Shown one piece after another: positions 14,140 to 22,146 of a DNA stretch of 25,094 bases (its first letter is position 1; every line of letters begins with the position of its first letter). Below the pieces are notes generated by a model. That model did not search any database. It was not told where the DNA came from and saw only the letters and a program-made list of their open reading frames with translations. This DNA comes from a bacterium (GTDB lineage: Bacteria; Bacillota_I; Bacilli_A; RF39; UBA660). The position numbers and the translations under genes were made by a program. Location of the stretch: NCBI GenBank assembly GCA_019421005.1, contig JAHZGA010000012.1:3724-28817 (forward strand), given 5' to 3'.

Positions 14140-16095
14140 ATGGAAGATGAAATAAAAAAAATGAAAGACTTAATTGAAAAACTTAATAAAGCTTCAGAAC
14201 TTTATTATCAAAAAAATATTTCAATTATGACTGATTACGAATACGATAGACTATATGATGAACTTGTAAGATTAGAAAATAAAACTAATATGACACTTTC
14301 AAATAGTCCAACAGTTAATGTTGAACCAGAAATATCAAGTTCGTTACAACAAATAGAACATCCAGCACCAATGTTATCTTTAGCAAAAACAAAGAAAGTT
14401 CCAGAATTGGCTAACTTTTTGGATGAAAGAGAAGGACTATTATCTTGGAAACTTGATGGGTTGACTATAGTTTTAACTTATGAAGATGGAAAGTTAAAAA
14501 GTGGCGTTACAAGAGGAACGGGTACAATAGGAGAAGTTGTAACAGAAAATGTAAAACAATTTAAAAATGTACCATTGTCAATACCATATAAGGATAGACT
14601 TGTAGTTCGAGGAGAGGCAGTAATTAAATATTCAGACTTTAAACGGATGAATGATGAAATTGGTGATGGTACAACTCAATATAAAAATCCAAGAAATCTA
14701 TGCTCTGGAGCGGTTAGACAATTAGATAGTAGCATAACTGCAGATAGAAGTGTAAATTGTATAATATTCGCCTTAATTGAAGCAGGTGATAAAATTTCTA
14801 ATTTGAAAAGTGAATGCTTTGATTGGCTGAAGTCTTTAGGATTTGATGTTGTTGAACATGTTAAAGTAACAAAGGAAACGCTTCCACAAAAGGTGTTAGA
14901 GTTTAAAGAGATGGTAAAAAAATATGATATACCATCTGATGGGTTAGTTTTAACTTATGATGACATTGAATATGGAAATAGTTTAGGAACAACTGCTAAA
15001 TATCCAAAACATTCTTTAGCTTTTAAATGGAAGGACGAAACAGTACCAACTACTTTAAGACAAGTTGACTGGATGATATCAAGAACAGGACTTATTAATC
15101 CAGTTGCAGTGTTCGATCCAGTTGAATTAGAAGGTACAATAGTAAGTCGTGCATCATTACATAATGTATCTATTTTAAAGGGATTAGAATTAGGTATAGG
15201 AGATACAATTAATGTTTATAAAGCAAATATGATTATTCCTCAAGTAGCTAGTAATGATACTAAAAGTAATAATCTTGTAATTCCAAATAAATGTCCAATA
15301 TGTGGCGAACATGCAGAAATTGTTGAAAATAGTGATGTTAAATATTTATATTGCATGAATGAATTTTGTGTTGCTAAATTAATTAAAAGATTGAGTTTAT
15401 TTGTAAGTAGAAATGCTATGAATATTGATGGTATATCAGATTCGATTTTAAGTAGATTAATTGATGAAGGCCTTATAAAGGGCTATGCAGATTTATTTCA
15501 TTTAAGTGAACATAAGGACAAAATTATGGCATTTGATGGATTTGGTGAGAAGTCATATAACAACATGATAAATTCTATTGAAAAGGCGAGAAATGTTAAA
15601 TTAGCAAACTTTATATATTCCCTTGGAATACCAGATGTAGGATTTTCAAGAGCAAAATTGATTTGTAATTATTTTAATAATGATTTTGACAAAGTATATA
15701 ATTTGTCATTTGAAGAATTAAGTGCAATAGATGGTGTTGGAGATATTATAGCGCGAGAATGGGTTGATGAATTTTCAAATCCAAAGTTTATAAATGAATT
15801 AGAACAATTAAAGTTGGAAGTAATAATACCACAAACAGTTCTAGCAAAGGATGGAGCTTTATCAGATTTATCTTTTGTTATTACGGGAAGTTTAAATAAT
15901 TTTGAGAATAGAGATCAAATGATAGAATATATAGAGCAAAATGGTGGTAAGGTAGTTAAGTCAATATCCAATAAAGTTAATTATTTAATAAATAACGATA
16001 TTAATTCAACATCTACAAAAAATACAAAGGCAAAACAATTAGGTATTAAAATAATATCAGAAGAAAATTTACTCGAAATGGTAAAGTTCAGATGA
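14140..16095 (+). CDS. ligA: NAD-dependent DNA ligase, divergent LigA type
   Basis: Seals nicks in DNA using NAD+. The product from ATG 14140 has 651 residues with all LigA parts: N-terminal NAD-site sequence YYQKNISIMTDYEYDRLYDE, catalytic Lys in SWKLDGLTIVLTY, VTRGTGTIGEVVTENV, OB domain, zinc finger CPICG...CMNEFC, helix-hairpin-helix repeats, and a C-terminal BRCT domain (FVITGSLNNFENRDQM). Details such as MLSLAKTKK and WKLDGLTIV match a divergent branch seen in Clostridia rather than the usual housekeeping LigA. AAGGAGG (14129-14135) supports this start over the open frame reaching back to 14080. In stretches I read, AAG is used for Lys in roughly a third of cases against rarely in hisS or tex, and G is richer. 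With the flanking direct repeats this suggests acquisition by transfer, perhaps as a second ligase. Confidence 0.95.
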   Translation: MEDEIKKMKDLIEKLNKASELYYQKNISIMTDYEYDRLYDELVRLENKTNMTLSNSPTVNVEPEISSSLQQIEHPAPMLSLAKTKKVPELANFLDEREGLLSWKLDGLTIVLTYEDGKLKSGVTRGTGTIGEVVTENVKQFKNVPLSIPYKDRLVVRGEAVIKYSDFKRMNDEIGDGTTQYKNPRNLCSGAVRQLDSSITADRSVNCIIFALIEAGDKISNLKSECFDWLKSLGFDVVEHVKVTKETLPQKVLEFKEMVKKYDIPSDGLVLTYDDIEYGNSLGTTAKYPKHSLAFKWKDETVPTTLRQVDWMISRTGLINPVAVFDPVELEGTIVSRASLHNVSILKGLELGIGDTINVYKANMIIPQVASNDTKSNNLVIPNKCPICGEHAEIVENSDVKYLYCMNEFCVAKLIKRLSLFVSRNAMNIDGISDSILSRLIDEGLIKGYADLFHLSEHKDKIMAFDGFGEKSYNNMINSIEKARNVKLANFIYSLGIPDVGFSRAKLICNYFNNDFDKVYNLSFEELSAIDGVGDIIAREWVDEFSNPKFINELEQLKLEVIIPQTVLAKDGALSDLSFVITGSLNNFENRDQMIEYIEQNGGKVVKSISNKVNYLINNDINSTSTKNTKAKQLGIKIISEENLLEMVKFR

Positions 16096-16290
16096 AAAGC
16101 CTAAATTATTACAAGTTAAAAGTATTAATTCTTGTAATGGTAAGTTCTGGTTTTGCATTGACAAAGGTAATTATGTTGATGCTGATAAAATGATAAGGCA
16201 ATATTATCAGAACCTGACTATCCAACAGTTGATATTACAAGAGGTTGATGTATTATTAAAGGTTTTAAAATCAATAAGACCTTATAAAGA
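16096..16290 (+). pseudogene. Decayed gene fragment downstream of ligA
   Basis: No intact gene lies here. One frame (from 16085) reads PKLLQVKSINSCNGKFWF and FCIDKGNYVDADK; after a shift near the A run at 16187-16190 another frame continues NDKAILSEPDYPTVDITRG, is stopped by TGA 16246, then reads CIIKGFKINKTL to a TAA. The pieces read in series as one protein with a frameshift and a nonsense change. Family not recognised. Travels with ligA between the two 40-bp repeats. Confidence 0.4.
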
Positions 16291-16324
16291 ATATATTAAA
16301 AAGGATTATATAATTATGATGAAG

Positions 16325-16364
16325 AAAAAAATCTGAATAATAATTTTAATAAGTATGATACTAT
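16325..16364 (+). repeat. 40-bp direct repeat, copy 2
   Basis: Perfect match to 14039-14078, 2286 bases downstream. Some similarity (AATTATGA and the GAAG/A-run) extends leftwards towards the ABC-F 3' end, so copy 2 may be the original or duplicated tail of that gene. No transposase or target-site signature accompanies it. Confidence 0.95.
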
Positions 16365-16413
16365 ATTTAGTATTAAAAAAATATAATTAAAACATTATTT
16401 AAAAAAATTGGTA

Positions 16414-16442
16414 TTGACAAACATAAAAATATAAGATACAAT
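16414..16442 (+). promoter_or_regulatory. glyS promoter
   Basis: TTGACA (16414-16419), exactly 17 bases, TACAAT (16437-16442): near-consensus housekeeping promoter. Transcription would start near 16449, at the beginning of the T-box leader. Confidence 0.85.
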
Positions 16443-16448
16443 ACTAAT

Positions 16449-16567
16449 ATCAATGTGATGACAGGTGTGGAAAGCCTCGAGCAATATATTTAAGAGTGAT
16501 TCTTCTAGGAATAAATAAGGTGGAACCGCGAATACTATTTCGTCCTTATAATTGCTAGAAGTTTTTT
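16449..16567 (+). promoter_or_regulatory. T-box leader controlling glyS
   Basis: The invariant T-box sequence AAGGTGGAACCGCG is at 16517-16530, with TGGAACC (16521-16527) as the bulge that pairs with the uncharged tRNA acceptor end. The antiterminator is AUAAGG-[bulge]-GCGA pairing with UCGU-CCUUAU. A competing terminator can form from CTTCTAG (16502-16508) with CTAGAAG (16555-16561), followed by six T. The upstream stem I is short (about 16450-16500); a GGT glycine codon at 16464-16466 is a possible specifier, not proven. Uncharged tRNA-Gly should favour read-through into glyS. Confidence 0.88.
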
Positions 16568-16588
16568 CTATTTAGAAAGGGTGATAAT

Positions 16589-17953
16589 ATGGTAACAATG
16601 GAAAAATTAGTTAATCATTCAAAACAATATGGATTTATATTTCAAGGAAGTGAGATTTACGATGGTTTAGCAAATACTTGGGATTTTGGACCATTAGGTG
16701 CAGAATTAAAAAACAACTTAAAAAAAGCATGGTTAAAAAAATTCGTTCAAGAAGATCCTAATAACGTTGGATTAGACAGTGCAATCTTAATGAACCCTAG
16801 AACATGGGAAGCCTCAGGACATTTAGCAACATTTACAGATCCTTTAATCGATTGTAAGAATTGTAAATCACGTCATCGTGCCGATAAATTGGTTGAAGAA
16901 GATGGCGTAGAAGATGCTGGCGGATATAGCAATGAAGAATTAATTAATTATATAAAAGAACATAATATAAAATGTCCTAAATGTGGTAAAAATGATTTTA
17001 CTGATATTAGACAATTTAACTTAATGTTTAAAACATTTCAAGGAGTTACAGAAGAAAGTAAAAACACAATTTATTTAAGACCAGAAACAGCTCAAGGAAT
17101 TTTTACTAATTTCCTTAACGTTCAAAGAAGTATGAGATTAAAAATACCATTTGGTATTGCTCAAGTAGGAAAAAGTTTTAGAAATGAAATAACTCCAGGT
17201 AATTTTATTTTTAGAGTTAGAGAATTTGAACAAATGGAACTAGAGTTCTTTTGTAAACCTGGTACAGAATTAAACTGGTTTAAACATTATAAAGATTATT
17301 GTAAAAACTTTCTATTATCATTAGGAATAAAAGAAGAAAATTTAAGATATAGAGATCATTCAAAAGAAGAATTAAGTTTCTATAGTAATGCTACTACTGA
17401 TATTGAATATAAATTTCCTTTTGGTTGGGGAGAACTATGGGGAATAGCTAGTCGAACTAATTATGATTTAAGTCAACATCAAAAATTTTCTAATGTTAAT
17501 ATGTCTTATTTAGATCCTGTAACTAATGAAAAGTATATTCCTTATGTTATAGAACCATCACTTGGATTAGAAAGATTAGTATTAACTGTTTTAGCTGATG
17601 CTTATTGTGAAGAACAATTAGAAAATGATACTAGACAAGTAATGAAATTCCATCCTTTTATTGCACCATATAAATTAGCCGTGCTACCTCTTGTTAAAAA
17701 ACTTCATAGCGAAAAAGCTAATAAAATTTATTTAGAACTTTCTAAATATTTTATGGTTAGCTATGATGAAACAGGAAATATAGGTAAACGCTATAGAAGA
17801 CAAGATGTAATAGGAACACCATGGTGTGTAACAGTTGATGATGAAACTTTAGAATTTAACACAGTTACTATTCGTAATCGAGATACAATGGAACAAGTTA
17901 AAATATCAGTTGATGAAATTAAAAATTATATAGAAGAAAAAATAAAATTTTAG
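16589..17953 (+). CDS. glyS: Glycyl-tRNA synthetase, eukaryote-type homodimer
   Basis: Charges tRNA-Gly. The 454-residue single-chain form (GlyQS/GRS1 type) replaces the separate alpha and beta chains of other bacteria; it is typical of Bacilli, Mollicutes and Actinobacteria. Seen: YGFIFQGSEIYDGLANTWDF at 14-33, zinc-type pairs CKNC and CPKCGK around 90-135, class II motif 2 with GKSFRNEITPGNFIFRVREF, and motif 3 GLERLVLTVL. The last 95 residues are the anticodon-binding domain (APYKLAVLPL ... GKRYRRQDVIGTPWCVTVDD). Start ATG 16589 has AAAGGGTGAT directly before it; a second in-frame ATG is four codons later. Regulated by the T-box upstream. Confidence 0.97.
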   Translation: MVTMEKLVNHSKQYGFIFQGSEIYDGLANTWDFGPLGAELKNNLKKAWLKKFVQEDPNNVGLDSAILMNPRTWEASGHLATFTDPLIDCKNCKSRHRADKLVEEDGVEDAGGYSNEELINYIKEHNIKCPKCGKNDFTDIRQFNLMFKTFQGVTEESKNTIYLRPETAQGIFTNFLNVQRSMRLKIPFGIAQVGKSFRNEITPGNFIFRVREFEQMELEFFCKPGTELNWFKHYKDYCKNFLLSLGIKEENLRYRDHSKEELSFYSNATTDIEYKFPFGWGELWGIASRTNYDLSQHQKFSNVNMSYLDPVTNEKYIPYVIEPSLGLERLVLTVLADAYCEEQLENDTRQVMKFHPFIAPYKLAVLPLVKKLHSEKANKIYLELSKYFMVSYDETGNIGKRYRRQDVIGTPWCVTVDDETLEFNTVTIRNRDTMEQVKISVDEIKNYIEEKIKF

Positions 17954-17986
17954 TATATATTTTAATATTTCTCATATAATAATAAT

Positions 17987-18030
17987 GCCAAGGTTATTTG
18001 GCCCTAGAGAGTGTGTCTCTAGGTTTTTTT
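17987..18030 (+). terminator. Double hairpin terminator after glyS, possible tiny RNA
   Basis: Hairpin 1: GCCAA and TTGGC (17987-18002). Hairpin 2: CCTAGAGA and TCTCTAGG around GTGTG (18003-18023), then seven T. Hairpin 2 is a very strong terminator. TATAAT at 17975-17980 would start transcription right at 17987, so a 44-nt RNA made of two hairpins is possible, although no -35 is visible. Confidence 0.8.
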
Positions 18031-18031
18031 A

Positions 18032-18060
18032 TAGACATTATTAAATTTATTTGTTATAAT
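18032..18060 (+). promoter_or_regulatory. Promoter giving a leaderless transcript
   Basis: TAGACA (18032-18037), exactly 17 bases, TATAAT (18055-18060). The ATG of the next gene is at 18067, where transcription itself should begin. There is no room for a ribosome site. Confidence 0.7.
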
Positions 18061-18066
18061 AATTTT

Positions 18067-18576
18067 ATGGAATATATAAAAGTAAAAGATATAGTGAATA
18101 GTATATTTAATACATACTATTCTATAAATGAAACCTGGAATAGACCAAGTTTTAACTGCATGAAACAAATAGCAGATGTTTTAATATTATCATTAGAAGG
18201 CGACTTAAGATGCTTAACAAATTCAGATAAATCATTTATAGGAAGAAAAATATTTGGTAAAGGAATAAATGGCGAAGAAATAAATTGTTCAATTTATTTT
18301 AACGAAAACTTTTTTAAAGCTATTATAAATGGAGGAGAATATATTCAAATAGAATGTCATAAAATACATGATGAGCTTGTAAAAGAATTTTTAACAATTG
18401 ATTTATTTGTTGATGGAATAAATTATAAAATTGAAAAAAGATTTAAAAATGATAGAGAACTTTATCAAAAAGTTAGTTTTTTAGATAAAAAAATAATAGC
18501 TAAAAAAGAAAAGAAATCAGCTATTCAAATAATTAACGAAATAAAAGAACAAAAAAAATCACCCAAAAGTCTATAA
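18067..18576 (+). CDS. Protein of unknown function, probably leaderless mRNA
   Basis: I do not recognise the family. The 169-residue product has no signal peptide or membrane segment; it is a soluble mixed alpha/beta protein (SFNCMKQIADVLILSLEGDL, FIGRKIFGKGINGEEINCSI) with a Lys-rich C-terminal helix (KKIIAKKEKKSAIQIINEIK). The open frame extends upstream to a TTG at 17998, but that stretch is the glyS terminator; ATG 18067 is the first plausible start and sits at the expected transcription start. It ends 34 bases before eno, so the two may be co-transcribed. Confidence 0.7.
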   Translation: MEYIKVKDIVNSIFNTYYSINETWNRPSFNCMKQIADVLILSLEGDLRCLTNSDKSFIGRKIFGKGINGEEINCSIYFNENFFKAIINGGEYIQIECHKIHDELVKEFLTIDLFVDGINYKIEKRFKNDRELYQKVSFLDKKIIAKKEKKSAIQIINEIKEQKKSPKSL

Positions 18577-18610
18577 TTGTGATAAAATTATATAAGAAGG
18601 TAGGTTGGTT

Positions 18611-19834
18611 ATGAAAATAAAAGATATTAAAGCAAGAGAAATATTAGACTCTAGAGGAAATCCCACTATTGAAGTTGATGTGATTTTAGAAAATGGTATA
18701 TTAGGACGGGCAAGTGTTCCATCAGGTGCTTCAACTGGTTCAAGAGAAGCATTAGAATTAAGGGATAATGAAGATCGTTTTTTAGGTAAAGGTGTTTTAA
18801 AAGCTGTTAACAATGTAAATACCGAAATTAAACAAGCCTTAATTGGATATGATGTTTTTAAACAAGAAGAAATTGACAACTTAATGATTGAACTAGATGG
18901 AACTGACACTAAAAATAGATTAGGTGCGAATGCAATTTTAGGAGTATCACTTGCTGTTTTAAAAGCTGCTGCTAAAGCAAGCAATAAACCAGTTTATGAA
19001 TATATTGGTAACGGTAAAACTCTACCAAAAGAAATGATGAATATTTTAAACGGTGGGATGCATGCAGATAACAATTTAGACTTCCAAGAATTTATGATTA
19101 TTCCTGAAGCTAGAACAGTAAAAGAAAGAATTAGAATGGGAAGTGAAATATTTCATAATTTAAAAGAAGTATTAAAAGAAAAAAACTACAACACTAATGT
19201 TGGAGATGAAGGTGGATTTGCTCCTGATTTAAAAAGCAACAGCGAAGGATTTGAACTAATTTTAAAAGCTATAAAAAAATCAGGATATATTCCTGGAATA
19301 GATGTCTTTTTAGCAATAGATGTAGCAGCAAGTGAATTTTATAAAAATCAAAAATATCATTGTGATGGTAAAAAACTATCAACTGAAGAATTAATTGAAT
19401 TTTATGAAGATTTAGTAGATAAATATCCAATTATTTCTATTGAAGATCCGGTAAGTGAAGATGACTGGGAAGGATTTAGTTTAATCACTAAAAGATTAGG
19501 AAACAAAATTCAACTAGTAGGTGATGATTTATTTGTAACTAATATAAAATATTTACAAAAAGGAATTGATTTAAAAGCTGGTAATGCTATATTACTTAAA
19601 TTAAATCAAATAGGAACTGTTACTGAAACATTAAAAACAATTGAATTAGCTAAAAAACATAATTATAAAACAATTATTTCTCATAGGAGTGGAGAAACAG
19701 AAGAAACCATTATAGCTGATTTAGCAGTTGGACTATCACTTGGTCAAATTAAAACTGGTTCATTATCACGAACTGATAGAACTTGTAAATATAATCAATT
19801 AATTAGAATTGAAGAAGAAATAATGAAAAATTGA
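18611..19834 (+). CDS. eno: Enolase
   Basis: Converts 2-phosphoglycerate to phosphoenolpyruvate in glycolysis. Catalytic and magnesium residues are all visible in the 407-residue product: SGASTGSREA loop at 38-47, His151 (GGMHADNN), Glu160 (DFQEFMI), Glu200 (GDEGGFAP), Asp237 (AIDVAAS), Glu278 (SIEDP), Asp305 (GDDLFVTN), Lys330 (LLKLNQIGT), His358 and SGET (ISHRSGETE), and Lys381 (GQIKTG). Odd points: it is some 20 residues shorter than usual enolases, mainly because the C-terminus stops soon after KYNQLIRIEEE, and the loop before MMNILNGG is also short. Start ATG 18611 chosen (GAAGGTAGG upstream) over TTG 18605. Confidence 0.96.
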   Translation: MKIKDIKAREILDSRGNPTIEVDVILENGILGRASVPSGASTGSREALELRDNEDRFLGKGVLKAVNNVNTEIKQALIGYDVFKQEEIDNLMIELDGTDTKNRLGANAILGVSLAVLKAAAKASNKPVYEYIGNGKTLPKEMMNILNGGMHADNNLDFQEFMIIPEARTVKERIRMGSEIFHNLKEVLKEKNYNTNVGDEGGFAPDLKSNSEGFELILKAIKKSGYIPGIDVFLAIDVAASEFYKNQKYHCDGKKLSTEELIEFYEDLVDKYPIISIEDPVSEDDWEGFSLITKRLGNKIQLVGDDLFVTNIKYLQKGIDLKAGNAILLKLNQIGTVTETLKTIELAKKHNYKTIISHRSGETEETIIADLAVGLSLGQIKTGSLSRTDRTCKYNQLIRIEEEIMKN

Positions 19835-19845
19835 ATTTAAATTAT

Positions 19846-19869
19846 AAAGGTACCATTTGGTACTTTTTT
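19846..19869 (+). terminator. Terminator after eno
   Basis: AAAGGTACC and GGTACTTT pair (one G-U) around ATTT and continue into a T run. Confidence 0.88.
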
Positions 19870-19871
19870 CA

Positions 19872-19900
19872 TTTACAAGTAAAAATATAAATGATATAAT
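19872..19900 (+). promoter_or_regulatory. ftsK operon promoter
   Basis: TTTACA (19872-19877), exactly 17 bases, TATAAT (19895-19900). The -35 abuts the eno terminator. GGAGG at 19923-19927 serves ATG 19933. Confidence 0.8.
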
Positions 19901-19932
19901 TATTTATAGAAAAGGTAAACTTGGAGGTAAGT

Positions 19933-22146
19933 ATGGCAAAGAAGAAAAAAAGAAAAGAAGCAAAACAAAAACAAGGATATCAAATTGAACTAAATGGAAT
20001 AATTTTAATTTTAATTGCTATTATTGGATTTGGAAGTACATACATGAACATGGGAGTAATTGGAAGATTTATAAGTGCTTTTGCAGTTTTTCTAGTAGGA
20101 ACATGGTATAACATTTTATTACTAGCAGTTTTAATAGTCGGTTTATATAATATGGTAAAAAGAAAATGGCCAGTATTTTTTACATCAAGATTAGTTGGGC
20201 TATATTTGTTTACTATAGGAATTTTAATATTTTCTCATATCAGTTATATAAGCAATAATGACGTGAAATCTGCTGATGTTTTAAAAGAAACAATTAATAA
20301 TTTCTTATCAGCAATTAATAATACTAATACAATTCAAGGTGGAGGTATAATCGGAGCTTTAACCGCATCATTATTTGTCCTTTTATTTGATATAAATGGA
20401 ACAAAAATAGTTGTTTGGGTTTTATTAATTTGTGGCCTTATTATGTTTACAGGTGTTTCAATTTATGATGTATGTAAATGGATAAAAAATAAATTCAAAA
20501 CATTTGTAGTTAATAACAAAATTAAATTAAATGAAAAACAAATAGAAGATGCTAAAAAGAAAGAAGAAAAATTTGAAGAGAAAAACAAAGTTGTAATTTC
20601 TAGTGTTGAAGAGTTAATATCAGCAAATGATGAAAAAGAAGAAAAACCAAAAGAAAATCCTAAAGAACCACTAGTAGATTCCACTAAAGGTTATGTTTAT
20701 CCACCTCTAAATTTACTTGCTAAACCAAGTAAAATAAAAACAAATAATAATGATGCTAATCTAATTAATGAAAATAGCAATATTTTAAAAACTGTTTTAG
20801 CTGATTTTGGAATTGATGGAAAAGTAGTTGCTGCTAATGTTGGACCATCAGTTACTCAATATGAAATGGAAATAAAAGCCGGAACAAAAATGAGTAAAAT
20901 TTTAGGAATTCATCGTGAAATTGCTTTAGCTCTAGCAGCAAAAGATGTTCGTATTCAAGCACCAATTCCTGGTAAAAAAACAATTGGAGTTGAAATTCCT
21001 AATAAAAGTATATCAATGGTTACTGTAAGAGAAATATTAGAATCAGTACCTAAAAATCTTGAAAATTCTAAATTACTAGTATGTTTAGGTAGAAATATTA
21101 TGGGTAAACCAATGTGGACTGAAATAAATAAAACTCCACACTTACTAGTTGCTGGTTCAACTGGAAGTGGTAAATCTGTTTGTATTAATAGTATTATTAT
21201 TTCAATTTTAATGAGAGCTAAACCAGATGAAGTAAAACTTGTTTTAGTTGACCCTAAAAAGGTTGAATTATCTATGTATAATGGAGTTCCACATTTACTA
21301 ACTCCGGTTGTAACTGACCCTAAAAAAGCTAATATAGCTTTAAAGAAAATTGTTGTTGAAATGGAAAGACGTTATGACTTATTTGCTGATAGTGGTACTA
21401 AAAATATTGAATCTTATAATAATCATATAAGAAAGAAAAACAAAACTTTAGATGAAAATGGTCAAATAAAAGAACTACATTATATAGTTGTTATAATAGA
21501 TGAATTAGCTGACCTTATGTTAGTTGCTGCTAAAGAAGTAGAAGATTCTATTATGAGGATAACCCAAATGGCCAGAGCGGCAGGAATCCATTTAATTGTT
21601 GCTACTCAAAGACCATCAACAGATGTTATTACTGGAGTTGTAAAAGCTAATATTCCATCAAGAATTTCCTTTGCAGTTTCATCAAGTATTGATTCAAGAA
21701 CTATTCTTGATATGACAGGAGCAGAAAAATTATTAGGAAAAGGTGATATGTTATTTCTACCTCAAGGAGAAAATACTCCAATGCGTATTCAAGGAACATT
21801 TATTTCTGAAGAAGAAATAAAAGCCGTTGCTGATCATACTATTGCCCAGCAATTAGCGCGTTATGATGAAACTTTAACTATGGATACAGAAGAAGAAAAA
21901 GCAACAACTATGATTGAAGAAAAAGATGCGAAAGAAGAACCTTTATATAATGAAATTGTTGAATTTGTAGTAACTCAAGGTAAAGCAAGTGCATCACTTC
22001 TACAAAGAAGATTTAGATTAGGATACAATAGAGCTGCTAGAGTAATTGATTTACTAGAAGAAAGAGGAATAATCGGACCTAATAATGGTTCAAAGCCAAG
22101 AGAAGTTTTAGTTAAATTAGATAAGGATGATAGTAATGCAAATTAG
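19933..22146 (+). CDS. ftsK: DNA translocase FtsK/SpoIIIE
   Basis: Membrane-anchored ATPase that pumps chromosomal DNA through the closing septum. The 737-residue product begins with a Lys-rich start and about five membrane helices in residues 20-180, then a charged linker (about 185-270, many Glu/Lys). The motor has VAGSTGSGKSVCINS with the Walker A at about 408-415 and the Walker B IVVIIDELADLM at about 515-527, followed by QMARAAGIHLIVATQRPSTD. The C-terminal gamma winged helix, about 670-735 (ASASLLQRRFRLGYNRAARV), reads polar DNA signals. GGAGG supports ATG 19933; an upstream in-frame TTG 19921 overlaps that site. Stop TAG overlaps the next gene by 11 bases, so the two are coupled. Confidence 0.97.
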   Translation: MAKKKKRKEAKQKQGYQIELNGIILILIAIIGFGSTYMNMGVIGRFISAFAVFLVGTWYNILLLAVLIVGLYNMVKRKWPVFFTSRLVGLYLFTIGILIFSHISYISNNDVKSADVLKETINNFLSAINNTNTIQGGGIIGALTASLFVLLFDINGTKIVVWVLLICGLIMFTGVSIYDVCKWIKNKFKTFVVNNKIKLNEKQIEDAKKKEEKFEEKNKVVISSVEELISANDEKEEKPKENPKEPLVDSTKGYVYPPLNLLAKPSKIKTNNNDANLINENSNILKTVLADFGIDGKVVAANVGPSVTQYEMEIKAGTKMSKILGIHREIALALAAKDVRIQAPIPGKKTIGVEIPNKSISMVTVREILESVPKNLENSKLLVCLGRNIMGKPMWTEINKTPHLLVAGSTGSGKSVCINSIIISILMRAKPDEVKLVLVDPKKVELSMYNGVPHLLTPVVTDPKKANIALKKIVVEMERRYDLFADSGTKNIESYNNHIRKKNKTLDENGQIKELHYIVVIIDELADLMLVAAKEVEDSIMRITQMARAAGIHLIVATQRPSTDVITGVVKANIPSRISFAVSSSIDSRTILDMTGAEKLLGKGDMLFLPQGENTPMRIQGTFISEEEIKAVADHTIAQQLARYDETLTMDTEEEKATTMIEEKDAKEEPLYNEIVEFVVTQGKASASLLQRRFRLGYNRAARVIDLLEERGIIGPNNGSKPREVLVKLDKDDSNAN

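Noticed and set aside
14039..16364. The repeat-flanked segment as an insertion sequence
   Set aside because: No transposase and no terminal inverted repeats are seen; direct repeats of 40 bp fit recombination better than a target-site duplication.
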